This document shows positions 22,492 to 30,616 of a DNA stretch of 64,000 nt, piece after piece (the stretch's first letter is position 1; each line of letters begins with the position of its first letter). The stretch is from Mycobacterium sp. ITM-2016-00318 (GTDB lineage Bacteria; Actinomycetota; Actinomycetes; Mycobacteriales; Mycobacteriaceae). The DNA lies in assembly GCF_002968285.2 (NCBI RefSeq), contig NZ_CP134400.1:992001-1056000 (forward strand), given 5' to 3'. The notes below the pieces were generated by a model that was not told the origin of the DNA, did not search any database, and saw only the letters and a program-made list of their open reading frames with translations. Made by a program: the position numbers and the translations under genes.

Positions 22492-22950
22492 CGGTAGATC
22501 CGCATGGGGGCCAGTCGTACCGCTGTCGTTCGGCGATCTCCCGGACCAGCGCATCGTCTCTACTCAGTTCGGGTTTCTCTAAGCTCGAGGCAGTCTGGAA
22601 GTAAATCGGCAAGATCCGGTGTCCGCTCCGAGCGACTTCTCGTGCTTGATGAACTTGTCCAATTCGTCGCGGCACGAATCACTGGTGATGAACAGAGGGG
22701 TGACGATCGGTATCAACAACGATGATTCGAGGATGGCCCCATCGAGACGCTTCTGCCATTTCTGACCAAGCTCGATGCCATCGACGTCTTGAAAGATCGA
22801 GAAGTTGCGGTCACCGGTGACCACCTTGACGCCGAGTTCGATCAGCCCTCGCAGGGCTGTGATCGAACCACCGAAGAACTCGTCGTCGAGGCGCGTGTAG
22901 CTCAAGAACGCACTCGTCGAGCCGGCTGAAGTCGCTGCGTTAGCCGCCAC
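22484..22950 (-). pseudogene. TIR-domain protein, single-base frameshift in this copy
   Basis: GTG 22950, with GGGGA just upstream, opens a TIR domain: FLSYTR (residues 15-20), the BB-loop-like IFQDVDGIELGQKW (52-65) and SDSCRDELDKF, whose Glu (residue 96) matches the catalytic glutamate of TIR NAD+ hydrolases. After SLGAD (about 22621) the frame enters a short false tail. The minus-strand frame shifted by one base continues HRILPIYFQ ... ERQRYDWPPC, a normal TIR ending, and stops at 22484. One missing base (GACACC for GACCACC) explains the break. The intact protein would be about 155 residues. It may be a true mutation or a sequencing error. Confidence 0.72.
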
Positions 22951-23069
22951 AGTGTCCCCATTCGCGCAATCCGGCCACCTGTGTAGGAATTAGATCCCTG
23001 CGCGCCTCGAGTGTGCGGTGGATGCGAAATTTCGGCTGATTTCTCGCAGTGACTTCACGTTCGCGAGAG

Positions 23070-23744
23070 CTACACCGTCTCGGCCAGTGTCGCCAGTCCG
23101 GGGCCGTCGAGTTCGTCGAGTGCGATGCGGCGACCGGTGACGGCCAACAGCAGTGCGAGCGCGGGCCCGCTGACCTCGGGCCCCTCGCCGACGGAGAGGT
23201 CGACATCGGATGCGGTGAGCCGGACGCGGGCAACGAGCTCCTTGGCGCCGCCGAATGACGCCGGCATCCGGGCCTGCTGCAGCAGCGACCTGGCGACGGC
23301 CTTGTCTGGATAGTCGCGGCGCAGTCCAACGACGCGCCGGATGTCCTCGCCGTGCACGACCTCCTCGACGATGCGGGTGTCGAGCGGCGCCGGCGGGCCG
23401 GTCGTCCGCGTTGCCACGTCGCGCAGTCGCTCGAGGGTGTCTTGCGGTGTTGCGCCGCGTGCCCGTTCGAGGCCGTCGGCGTTCTGGCGGTCGAAGTCGA
23501 ACCGCGCCCGCACCATGCCGATCGCGAAACCCAGCCGTGTCGTCGAGGCGACGTCGACCAAGTGCGCGACGACGTCTTGCACCGTCCACCCCTCGCACAG
23601 CGACGGACGCGACCACTGCGCGTCGTCGAGCCCTGCGAGGTCGTCGATCAGGGCATGGCGCTCGGCGTGGACCAGCGGCCAGACATCGTTGGGCATGTCG
23701 GGTAGACCGGCACCGCCGACGGAAGTCATCGTGTCCGCAGGCAT
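23070..23744 (-). CDS. Mycothiol-dependent maleylpyruvate-isomerase/DinB-like metalloprotein
   Basis: About 224 residues. The N-terminal DinB-type bundle has three metal-ligand histidines in LVHAERHALIDDL, VQDVVAHLVD and EEVVHGEDIRR, with the family motif PSLCEGWTVQDVV. Such proteins use mycothiol as cofactor or act as metal-binding detoxification enzymes; the substrate here is unknown. The start is uncertain: ATGs at 23744, 23729 and 23696 are all possible and none has a strong ribosome site. The gene is divergent from end, and its longest form begins only 15 bases from the end start, so the two promoters would overlap. Confidence 0.72.
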   Translation of the reverse strand: MPADTMTSVGGAGLPDMPNDVWPLVHAERHALIDDLAGLDDAQWSRPSLCEGWTVQDVVAHLVDVASTTRLGFAIGMVRARFDFDRQNADGLERARGATPQDTLERLRDVATRTTGPPAPLDTRIVEEVVHGEDIRRVVGLRRDYPDKAVARSLLQQARMPASFGGAKELVARVRLTASDVDLSVGEGPEVSGPALALLLAVTGRRIALDELDGPGLATLAETV

Positions 23745-23747
23745 CAC

Positions 23748-23753
23748 TAGACT
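23748..23753 (+). promoter_or_regulatory. -10 box for leaderless transcription of end
   Basis: TAGACT ends six bases before the GTG start of end (23760), so transcription should begin on the start codon itself. No ribosome-binding site is present, which supports a leaderless mRNA. The -35 region is not conserved. Confidence 0.45.
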
Positions 23754-23759
23754 GGCCGC

Positions 23760-24512
23760 GTGCTCATTGGTTCGCACGTCCATCAAGACGATCCCCTGGC
23801 AGCGGCGCAGGCCGACGGCGCCGACGTGGTGCAGTTCTTCCTCGGCAACCCGCAGAGCTGGAAGAAGCCGAAGCCGCGCGACGACGCCGAGACGCTGAAA
23901 GCCGCCGGCATGCCGCTGTACGTGCACGCGCCCTACCTGATCAACGTCGCCTCGGCGAACAATCGGGTGCGCATTCCGTCGCGCAAGATCCTGCAGGACA
24001 CCTGCGATGCAGCAGCGGAGATCAACGCCACCGCGGTCATCGTGCACGGCGGCCATGCCGACGACAACGACATGGAGGCCGGCTTCGAGCGCTGGGTCAA
24101 GGCGATCAAGTACCTGGAAACCGATGTGCCCGTCTACCTGGAGAACACCGCGGGCGGGGACCACGCGATGGCCCGCCACTTCGACACCATCGGCAGGCTG
24201 TGGGACCGCATCGGAGACACCGGCATCGGCTTCTGCCTCGACACGTGCCACGCGTGGGCAGCCGGCGAGGCGCTGATCGACGCCGTCGACCGCATCAATG
24301 CCCTGACCGGCCGAATCGACCTGGTGCACTGCAACGACTCGAGGGATGCAGCGGGCTCCGGCGCCGACCGGCACGCCAACTTCGGCACCGGCAAGATCGA
24401 CCCTGACCTGCTGGTTGCCGTCGTCAAGGCGGCTGATGCGCCGGTCATCTGCGAAACCGCCGACGAGGGCCGCAAGGACGACATCGCCTTCCTGCGGGAC
24501 AACCTCGACTAG
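23760..24512 (+). CDS. end: Endonuclease IV (apurinic/apyrimidinic endonuclease)
   Basis: 250 residues in the AP endonuclease family 2 TIM barrel. Metal ligands are visible as IGSHV (His), [52 protein letters not shown] and ICET. The enzyme cleaves the DNA backbone 5' of abasic sites in base-excision repair, using zinc. It is the equivalent of Rv0670 next to rpoC. The GTG start appears leaderless. Confidence 0.93.
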   Translation: MLIGSHVHQDDPLAAAQADGADVVQFFLGNPQSWKKPKPRDDAETLKAAGMPLYVHAPYLINVASANNRVRIPSRKILQDTCDAAAEINATAVIVHGGHADDNDMEAGFERWVKAIKYLETDVPVYLENTAGGDHAMARHFDTIGRLWDRIGDTGIGFCLDTCHAWAAGEALIDAVDRINALTGRIDLVHCNDSRDAAGSGADRHANFGTGKIDPDLLVAVVKAADAPVICETADEGRKDDIAFLRDNLD

Positions 24513-24574
24513 CTCAACCACGCACGCTCCGCTGAATAAATTCACCCATAACGCGCGGTAGCGCGGGGGTTAAC

Positions 24575-24580
24575 TAGGAT
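24575..24580 (+). promoter_or_regulatory. -10 box for the PAP2 gene, probable leaderless start
   Basis: TAGGAT ends seven bases before GTG 24588, fitting a transcript that starts at or next to the start codon. The ribosome-site match upstream of the GTG is poor. Confidence 0.35.
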
Positions 24581-24587
24581 CTTCGGA

Positions 24588-25658
24588 GTGTCCGCGATTG
24601 ACGATTCGCCAATTGCGACGCCTGTCGCCGACGAGCCCGTCGCGACGTCCCAGAGACGATGGCTCACGATCGTGCGCTGGGTCGCGATCGCAGTCTGGGC
24701 GTTCGTCGTCGTCTTCCGCACGGCGACCGAGGGCTTCGCGTTCAACCGCGAGATGATACTGCTCTACGTCGCAACCGGCCTGCTCGCCGCCAGCATTGGT
24801 GGGGGCCGCCGCATGCTGTACGTCATCCGCGACTGGCTCCCCTTCGCCCTTGTACTGCTCGCCTACGACCTGAGCCGGGGAGCGGCCGACCTCATCGGTC
24901 GACCGACGCTGTGGCATTGGCCCGCCGACGCCGACCGCTGGCTGTTCTTCGGCACCATGCCGACGGTGTGGCTGCAGGAGCACCTCAAGGAGCCGTCCCC
25001 GCCGTGGTGGGAAGTCGTGCTCAGCACCGTCTACATGTCGTTCTTCGTGCTGCCCTACATCGTGGCCGGCGTGCTGTGGCTGCGTAACCGCGACGAGTGG
25101 AAGGCCTTCGTCAAACTGTTCGTCGGGCTGTCGTTCGCCGGCCTGGTGATCTACGCGCTGGTGCCAGCTGCGCCACCATGGGCGGCTGCCCGTTGCACGC
25201 CTGCCGATGTCGACGGCGGTCCGCCCGGCCCCAGGTGCATGTTCAAGTCTGCCCGCGGTGTGCCCGACGGCGGTCTGCTCGGTGCGATGCAGACGAGCCA
25301 GGACGGCGCCAACACCTGGGTTGAGCGAATCGTCGGCCGTGGCTGGGTCAAGCTCAACCTCCACACGGCTTCCGCGCTGCTCGACGCGGGTCAGGCCAGC
25401 GTCAACCTGGTCGCAGCGATCCCGTCGCTGCACGCGGGCATGACAGCGGCGATCGCGGCATTTCTGTGGAAGCGGGTCAACCGCGGGTGGCGGCCGCTGC
25501 TGGCGGCGTACGTCCTCGTCATGGCGTTCGCCTTGGTGTACACGGCCGAGCACTACGTCATCGACATTCTCTTGGGATGGGCGTTGGCGGCGATCACCAT
25601 GGTGGGGATGCATCGATTGAGATTGCGTCGTGCTGGTCCGCAACAGACCTCTTCGTGA
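24588..25658 (+). CDS. PAP2-superfamily integral membrane phosphatase/transferase (AUR1-like)
   Basis: 356 residues with about six or seven membrane segments. The PAP2 active-site signatures are AAIPSLHAGMTAAI (SxH) and AEHYVIDILLGW (HYxxD). A large loop between the middle helices has two cysteines (ARCTPADV ... PRCMFKS). The pattern is that of the inositol-phosphotransferase/AUR1-like branch, which handles lipid phosphates or phosphoinositol headgroups; in mycobacteria that points to envelope lipid synthesis. Substrate not determinable. It stands alone between end and a small membrane protein. Confidence 0.8.
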   Translation: MSAIDDSPIATPVADEPVATSQRRWLTIVRWVAIAVWAFVVVFRTATEGFAFNREMILLYVATGLLAASIGGGRRMLYVIRDWLPFALVLLAYDLSRGAADLIGRPTLWHWPADADRWLFFGTMPTVWLQEHLKEPSPPWWEVVLSTVYMSFFVLPYIVAGVLWLRNRDEWKAFVKLFVGLSFAGLVIYALVPAAPPWAAARCTPADVDGGPPGPRCMFKSARGVPDGGLLGAMQTSQDGANTWVERIVGRGWVKLNLHTASALLDAGQASVNLVAAIPSLHAGMTAAIAAFLWKRVNRGWRPLLAAYVLVMAFALVYTAEHYVIDILLGWALAAITMVGMHRLRLRRAGPQQTSS

Positions 25659-25929
25659 CGGGTCCATTCGGCCGACCCGATATGTCGACCCCGCGTCGAT
25701 TCGTTGTCCCGCAACCTATTACGTTCGGTTGAGAGGACTGGTTCGTCCCGCATGTACGGGCCGATGTCGACGCGCTCGACGCCACCATCGACATCATCGA
25801 CGGCCAAGGTCATCTCGGATCGTTCTTCCCTGCGGCTGAGCCGGTTCTTGCGACCGTGGGCGCACGCCTTCGGCTTGACATACGCCGAAGCTGAAGAATC
25901 GCGACGACAGTGGCCGCTACGATTTCCGC
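25659..25929. other. Gene-free gap with a possible reading-frame remnant
   Basis: No convincing gene. One plus-strand frame (25733-25894) reads sensibly (WFVPHVRADVDALDATIDII, then GSFFPAAEPVLATVGARL) but follows a stop with no start codon. It could be the decayed end of a lost gene. TACGAT (25918-25923) lies six bases before the next ATG and is a likely -10 box for a leaderless transcript. Confidence 0.35.
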
Positions 25930-26451
25930 ATGGCGGACACCGGACCCGGGCAGCAGCAACCTCAAACCTACGCGAGGCCCCCTGCGAATTCCGGCGGGGG
26001 AGGGGCACGTTTGGTGGCGCTCTTCACGCCTTTCATCGCGCTGGCCGCGATCGGTGTCGCCGCCTGGGCGATGGTGATGGCATGGCCGCAGAAGGATGCG
26101 AAGGTCCAGCCGACAGCGGAGTCGAAACAAAGGGTGTGCGCGGCCTTCGACACGGTGAGCAAGGCGGTTCAGCTGCAGACGCATGCCGAACTCGGACCCG
26201 ACCCGGTCGCGCAGACGGCGGTGGCCAGCAACGCTCGGCTGGCGCTCATCGGCGGTGGCGACGTTCTACTGAGCCGACTGGACGAGCAGACACCGCCGGA
26301 ACTCGCCGACGCGGTCCGCCTATTCGCCAACAACCTCCAGGACATCGGTATCAGTGCCCTTGCGGGTGCGACCAACGACAACCCGCAGCAGGCCGCGCGA
26401 CTGACCGCCGGTGAGGAAGGCAGGGACAAGGTCGCCCAACTCTGCACGTAG
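25930..26451 (+). CDS. Mycobacterial single-pass membrane protein, function unknown
   Basis: 173 residues: a polar Gly/Pro/Gln-rich N-terminus (1-25), one hydrophobic segment (ALFTPFIALAAIGVAAWAMV, about 29-48), then an extracytoplasmic domain with two cysteines (QRVCAAFDTVSKAV near the start and QLCT at the very end). That arrangement is common in mycobacterial envelope proteins of unknown role. The start ATG 25930 has TACGAT six bases upstream and no Shine-Dalgarno sequence, so the mRNA is probably leaderless. No neighbour suggests its job. Confidence 0.65.
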   Translation: MADTGPGQQQPQTYARPPANSGGGGARLVALFTPFIALAAIGVAAWAMVMAWPQKDAKVQPTAESKQRVCAAFDTVSKAVQLQTHAELGPDPVAQTAVASNARLALIGGGDVLLSRLDEQTPPELADAVRLFANNLQDIGISALAGATNDNPQQAARLTAGEEGRDKVAQLCT

Positions 26452-26480
26452 TGGTAGATCAACCATTGGCATTACGCCGA

Positions 26481-26508
26481 TTGTGCGGCTGTTGAAGATA
26501 TGTAATAT
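26481..26508 (+). promoter_or_regulatory. Promoter of fadE8, probable leaderless start
   Basis: TTGTGC (26481-26486), 16 bases, TAATAT (26503-26508), then seven bases to ATG 26516. This is a good promoter match, with transcription expected to start at the initiation codon. It would drive fadE8-echA4-paaX-echA5. Confidence 0.5.
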
Positions 26509-26515
26509 CGAGGCC

Positions 26516-28144
26516 ATGCCAGATACGCATGTCGTCACCAACCAGGTGCCGCAGTTGGAAGACTTCAACCCGGCCTCGTCGCCGGTCCTGACAGAGGCAG
26601 TTGCTCGGGAGGGCGGGGCGTGGGGTCTCGACGAGATCGCTGAACTCGGGGCGCTCTCCGGCAGCGCGCAGGCGCAACGCTGGGGGGAGCTGGCCGACCG
26701 CAATCAGCCGATCCTGCATACGCACGACCGCAACGGCCATCGCGTCGACGAGGTGGAGTACGACCCCGCCTACCACGAGCTGATGAAGGTGGCGGTCGGG
26801 CACGGCCTGCACGCCGCCCCGTGGGCCGACGACCGCGCCGGCGCCCACGTCGTCCGCGCCGCCAAGACGTCGGTGTGGACGCCGGAGCCCGGCCACATCT
26901 GTCCGATCTCGATGACATACGCCGTCGTTCCCGCCTTGCGCTTCAACAAGGAACTCGCCGACGTCTACGAGCCGTTACTGACGAGCCGCGCCTACGACCC
27001 GGAGCTGAAAGTGCCTGCCGCCAAAGCCGGTATCACGGCAGGCATGTCGATGACCGAGAAGCAGGGCGGGTCCGACGTTCGCGCGGGAACGACCCAGGCC
27101 ACGCTCAACGCCGATGGCAGCTACAGCCTGACCGGGCACAAGTGGTTCACCTCGGCGCCGATGTGCGACGTGTTTCTCGTGCTGGCTCAGGCCCCCGGCG
27201 GCTTGTCGTGTTTCTTCCTTCCACGAATCCTTCCAGACGGCACCCGCAACCGGATGTACCTGCAGCGGCTCAAGGACAAGCTGGGCAACCACGCCAACGC
27301 GTCGTCGGAGGTCGAATACGACGGTGCCACAGCATGGCTGGTCGGCGAGGAGGGCCGCGGAGTGCCGACCATCATCGAGATGGTCAACCTCACCCGACTG
27401 GACTGCACGCTGGGCAGCGCTACCAGCATGCGCACCGGCCTCACGCGTGCCATCCACCATGCTGCGCATCGAAAGGCGTTCGGCGCCTATCTCATCGACC
27501 AACCGCTGATGCGTAACGTGCTCGCCGATCTCGCCGTCGAGGCCGAAGCCGCCACCATCCTCGCCATGCGGATGGCCGGTGCCACCGACCGCGCCGTCCG
27601 CGGTGACGACCGTGAGTCGCTGTTCCGTCGTATCGGCCTTGCCGCCAGCAAGTACTGGATCTGTAAGCGGGCAACCGGTCACGCCGCCGAAGCGATGGAA
27701 TGCCTTGGTGGCAACGGCTATGTCGAGGAGTCCGGCATGCCGCGGCTGTACCGCGAGGCACCGCTGATGGGCATCTGGGAGGGCTCTGGAAACGTCAGCG
27801 CCCTGGATACGCTGCGCGCCATGGCAACTCGGCCCGAGAGCGTCGAGGTGCTGTTCGACGAACTCGCCAAGTCCGCCGGACAGGATCCACGGCTGGACGC
27901 CCACGTCGCCGGGCTCAAGGCACAGCTCGACGAGCTCGAGACCATCCAGTACCGGGCCCGCAAGGTCGCCGAGGACATCGGCCTCGCGCTGCAGGGCTCG
28001 CTGCTGGTGCGCCACGGTCATCCGGCCGTCGCCGAAGCATTTCTCGCCACCCGCATCGGCGCCCAGTGGGGCGGTGCCTACGGGACCATGCCGACCGGGC
28101 TGGATCTGGCTCCGATCCTCGAGCGCGTGTTGGTCAAAGGATGA
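26516..28144 (+). CDS. fadE8: Acyl-CoA dehydrogenase FadE8 (AidB-like)
   Basis: 542 residues, the same length as Rv0672. Acyl-CoA dehydrogenase signatures include GMSMTEKQGGSDVRAGTT, YSLTGHKWFTSAPMCDVFLVLAQ (FAD/acyl site) and AMECLGGNGYVEESGMPRLYREAPLMGIWEG. The long form with this WEGSGNV ending belongs to the AidB-like branch. It uses FAD for alpha-beta oxidation of acyl-CoA or a related substrate. ATG 26516 is chosen for length and promoter position. It leads a lipid-metabolism operon with two crotonases. Confidence 0.92.
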   Translation: MPDTHVVTNQVPQLEDFNPASSPVLTEAVAREGGAWGLDEIAELGALSGSAQAQRWGELADRNQPILHTHDRNGHRVDEVEYDPAYHELMKVAVGHGLHAAPWADDRAGAHVVRAAKTSVWTPEPGHICPISMTYAVVPALRFNKELADVYEPLLTSRAYDPELKVPAAKAGITAGMSMTEKQGGSDVRAGTTQATLNADGSYSLTGHKWFTSAPMCDVFLVLAQAPGGLSCFFLPRILPDGTRNRMYLQRLKDKLGNHANASSEVEYDGATAWLVGEEGRGVPTIIEMVNLTRLDCTLGSATSMRTGLTRAIHHAAHRKAFGAYLIDQPLMRNVLADLAVEAEAATILAMRMAGATDRAVRGDDRESLFRRIGLAASKYWICKRATGHAAEAMECLGGNGYVEESGMPRLYREAPLMGIWEGSGNVSALDTLRAMATRPESVEVLFDELAKSAGQDPRLDAHVAGLKAQLDELETIQYRARKVAEDIGLALQGSLLVRHGHPAVAEAFLATRIGAQWGGAYGTMPTGLDLAPILERVLVKG

Positions 28145-28188
28145 CGACCTCTTCTTCGGCCGAGCTCGCGTAAAGAAGGCGACAGCGC

Positions 28189-29127
28189 ATGACGCACGCG
28201 ATCAGACCGGTCGATTTCGACAATCTGAAGACGATGACCTACGAGCTCACGGATCGGATAGCGCGAATCACGTTCAACCGCCCGGAAAAGGGTAACGCGA
28301 TCATCGCCGACACCCCGCTGGAACTGTCCGCACTCGTCGAACGTGCCGACCTCGATCCCGATGTCCACGTGATCCTGGTGTCCGGCCGCGGCGAAGGGTT
28401 CTGCGCGGGCTTCGACCTGTCCGCGTATGCGGAGGGATCTTCATCAGCGGGTGGCGGTAACCCCTATGCGAACACCGTCCTGTCGGGCAAGACGCAGGCC
28501 ATCAACCATCTGCCCGATCAGCCGTGGGACCCGATGATCGACTACCAGATGATGAGCCGCTTCGTGCGCGGCTTCTCCAGCCTGCTGCACTGCGACAAGC
28601 CGACGGTGGTGAAGATCCACGGATACTGCGTCGCGGGCGGCACCGACATCGCGCTGCACGCCGACCAGGTGATCGCGGCGGCGGATGCCAAAATTGGCTA
28701 TCCGCCGATGCGCGTGTGGGGAGTGCCCGCGGCGGGTCTGTGGGCGCATCGGCTCGGCGACCAGCGCGCGAAACGCCTTCTGTTCACCGGTGATTGCATC
28801 AGCGGCGCGCAGGCCGCCGAGTGGGGGCTCGCCGTCGAGGCGCCGGAACCGGCCGACCTGGATGAGCGCACCGAACGCCTCGTGGAGCGCATCGCCGCGA
28901 TGCCCGTCAACCAGCTGATCATGGCGAAGCTTGCGCTCAACACGGCGCTGCTGCAGCAGGGCGTCGCCACCAGCCGGATGGTGAGCACCGTCTTCGACGG
29001 CGTCGCCCGCCACACCCCAGAGGGTCACGCGTTCGTCGCCGAGGCGCGCGACAGGGGCTTCCGCGAGGCCGTGAAGAGCCGCGACGAACCCTACGGCGAC
29101 GCGGGCCGCAGGACGTCCGGGGTCTGA
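28189..29127 (+). CDS. echA4: Enoyl-CoA hydratase/isomerase family protein EchA4
   Basis: 312 residues, identical in length to Rv0673. The crotonase fold is seen in ARITFNRPEKGNAI, the oxyanion-hole loop SGRGEGFCAGFDLSAYAEG, KIHGYCVAGGTDIAL and the later YPPMRVWGVPAAGLW. It acts on acyl-CoA in beta-oxidation or a related pathway. A weak GAAGG element precedes the ATG; the 44-base gap to fadE8 suggests cotranscription. Confidence 0.9.
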   Translation: MTHAIRPVDFDNLKTMTYELTDRIARITFNRPEKGNAIIADTPLELSALVERADLDPDVHVILVSGRGEGFCAGFDLSAYAEGSSSAGGGNPYANTVLSGKTQAINHLPDQPWDPMIDYQMMSRFVRGFSSLLHCDKPTVVKIHGYCVAGGTDIALHADQVIAAADAKIGYPPMRVWGVPAAGLWAHRLGDQRAKRLLFTGDCISGAQAAEWGLAVEAPEPADLDERTERLVERIAAMPVNQLIMAKLALNTALLQQGVATSRMVSTVFDGVARHTPEGHAFVAEARDRGFREAVKSRDEPYGDAGRRTSGV

Positions 29128-29129
29128 CG

Positions 29130-29861
29130 GTGGCCGCGCTCAGCCGAATGACTGCGCGCTCGGTCGTGCTGAGCGTGCTGCTCGGTGCCCATCCTGCGTG
29201 GGCCACCGCCGCCGAACTGATCCGGCTCACAGCGGATTTCGACATCAGGGAAGCCACGCTTCGAGTCGCGCTCACCCGGATGGTCGGAGCGGGGGATCTG
29301 GTGCGGTCCGAGGACGGGTATCGGCTGTCGGAGCGGCTGATGGCGCGCCAACGACGCCAGGACGACGCCATCAACCCGCAGCTGAAACCGTGGGATGGTG
29401 GCTGGATGACACTGATCATCACCAGCGTCGGCATCGACGCGCGTACGCGGGCCAATCTACGGACGACCCTGCAGCACAACAGGTTCGCCGAGCTACGCGA
29501 AGGCGTGTGGCTACGGCCCGACAATGTGGAGATCACACTGCCCGACGACGTGCTGCGCCGCGTACGGCTGATGCGCGGATACGACGACGACCCTGCGCAA
29601 TTGGCGGGCCAGTTGTGGGATCTGCCCGTCTGGGCGCACACCGGTAGGCAGCTACTCGACGACATGGCGGCCGCAACTGACGTCCCGGGGCGGTTCCTCG
29701 CCGCCGCGGGTATGGTTCGCCACCTGCTGACCGACCCGGTGTTGCCTGACGAGCTGCTGCCCGACGACTGGCCGGGCAACGCGCTGCGCGAGGCTTATGC
29801 ACAATTCGCCGCCGAATTGGCGGCATTGAGGAACGAACCCGAACTGATGGAGGCCCAATGA
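29130..29861 (+). CDS. PaaX-family transcriptional repressor
   Basis: 243 residues. An N-terminal winged helix (RSVVLSVLLGAHPAWATAAELIRL ... REATLRVALTRMVGAGDLVRSEDGYRLSERL) is followed by the PaaX central and C-terminal domains. PaaX proteins repress phenylacetate or acyl-CoA catabolic genes and are released by an acyl-CoA ligand, so this one likely controls its own operon. Starts at GTG 29130, two bases after the echA4 stop, and overlaps echA5 by ATGA. Equivalent to Rv0674. Confidence 0.87.
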   Translation: MAALSRMTARSVVLSVLLGAHPAWATAAELIRLTADFDIREATLRVALTRMVGAGDLVRSEDGYRLSERLMARQRRQDDAINPQLKPWDGGWMTLIITSVGIDARTRANLRTTLQHNRFAELREGVWLRPDNVEITLPDDVLRRVRLMRGYDDDPAQLAGQLWDLPVWAHTGRQLLDDMAAATDVPGRFLAAAGMVRHLLTDPVLPDELLPDDWPGNALREAYAQFAAELAALRNEPELMEAQ

Positions 29862-30616
29862 GTGTGCGAGTCGAACGCAGCGGCCCGGTCACGACGGTGA
29901 TCATGAACCGGCCGGAGGCGCGCAACGCCGTCAATGGACCGACCGCCGCTGAATTGTTCGCCGCCTTCGACGAATTCGACAGCGACGAGTCGGCATCGAT
30001 CGCTGTGCTGTGGGGCGACAACGGAACCTTCTGCGCCGGCGCCGATCTCAAAGCCTTCGGCACGCCGGACGTCAACCCCGCACATCGGACCGGGCCAGGA
30101 CCCATGGGGCCCACGCGAATGGTGTTGTCCAAACCGGTGATCGCCGCCATCAGTGGTTACGCGGTCGCCGGCGGGCTTGAGCTGGCGCTGTGGTGCGACC
30201 TGCGGGTGGTGGAAGAGGGCGCCACCATGGGCGTCTTCTGCCGACGCTGGGGGGTGCCGCTGATCGACGGCGGGACAGTACGGCTGCCGCGACTGATCGG
30301 GCACAGCCGCGCGATGGACATGATCCTCACCGGCCGCGGCGTGGGCGCCGCCGAAGCGCTGGCGATGGGTCTGGCCAACCGTGTCGTGCCGACGGGTCAG
30401 GCACGCGAGAAGGCCGAGGAGTTGGCCACGGAACTCGCTGCTCTACCGCAACAGTGCCTGCGCGCCGACCGCATGTCCCAACTGAACCAGTGGGGTCTAC
30501 CGGAAGCGCAGGCGATGGATTTCGAGTTCGGCAGCCTGTCCCGCGTCGCGTCCGAGTCGCTGGCGGGAGCGGAGCGCTTCGCCAAGGGCGAAGGCCGCCA
30601 CGGGGCGAAGTCCTAG
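29858..30616 (+). CDS. echA5: Enoyl-CoA hydratase/isomerase family protein EchA5
   Basis: 252 residues, crotonase superfamily. Key segments are VIMNRPEARNAVNGPTA, LWGDNGTFCAGADLKAFG, ISGYAVAGGLELALWCDLR and the FCRRWGVPLIDGGTVRLPRL loop. Start ATG 29858 overlaps the regulator's stop. The gene ends in a 4-base convergent overlap with the minus-strand glycosyltransferase gene. Equivalent to Rv0675. Confidence 0.9.
   Translation: MSVRVERSGPVTTVIMNRPEARNAVNGPTAAELFAAFDEFDSDESASIAVLWGDNGTFCAGADLKAFGTPDVNPAHRTGPGPMGPTRMVLSKPVIAAISGYAVAGGLELALWCDLRVVEEGATMGVFCRRWGVPLIDGGTVRLPRLIGHSRAMDMILTGRGVGAAEALAMGLANRVVPTGQAREKAEELATELAALPQQCLRADRMSQLNQWGLPEAQAMDFEFGSLSRVASESLAGAERFAKGEGRHGAKS

Noticed and set aside
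22940..23050. Minus-strand frame reading HRTLEARRDLIPTQVAGLREW just upstream of the TIR gene
   Set aside because: No start codon and overlaps the TIR ribosome site; could be a relic but is not supportable as a gene.
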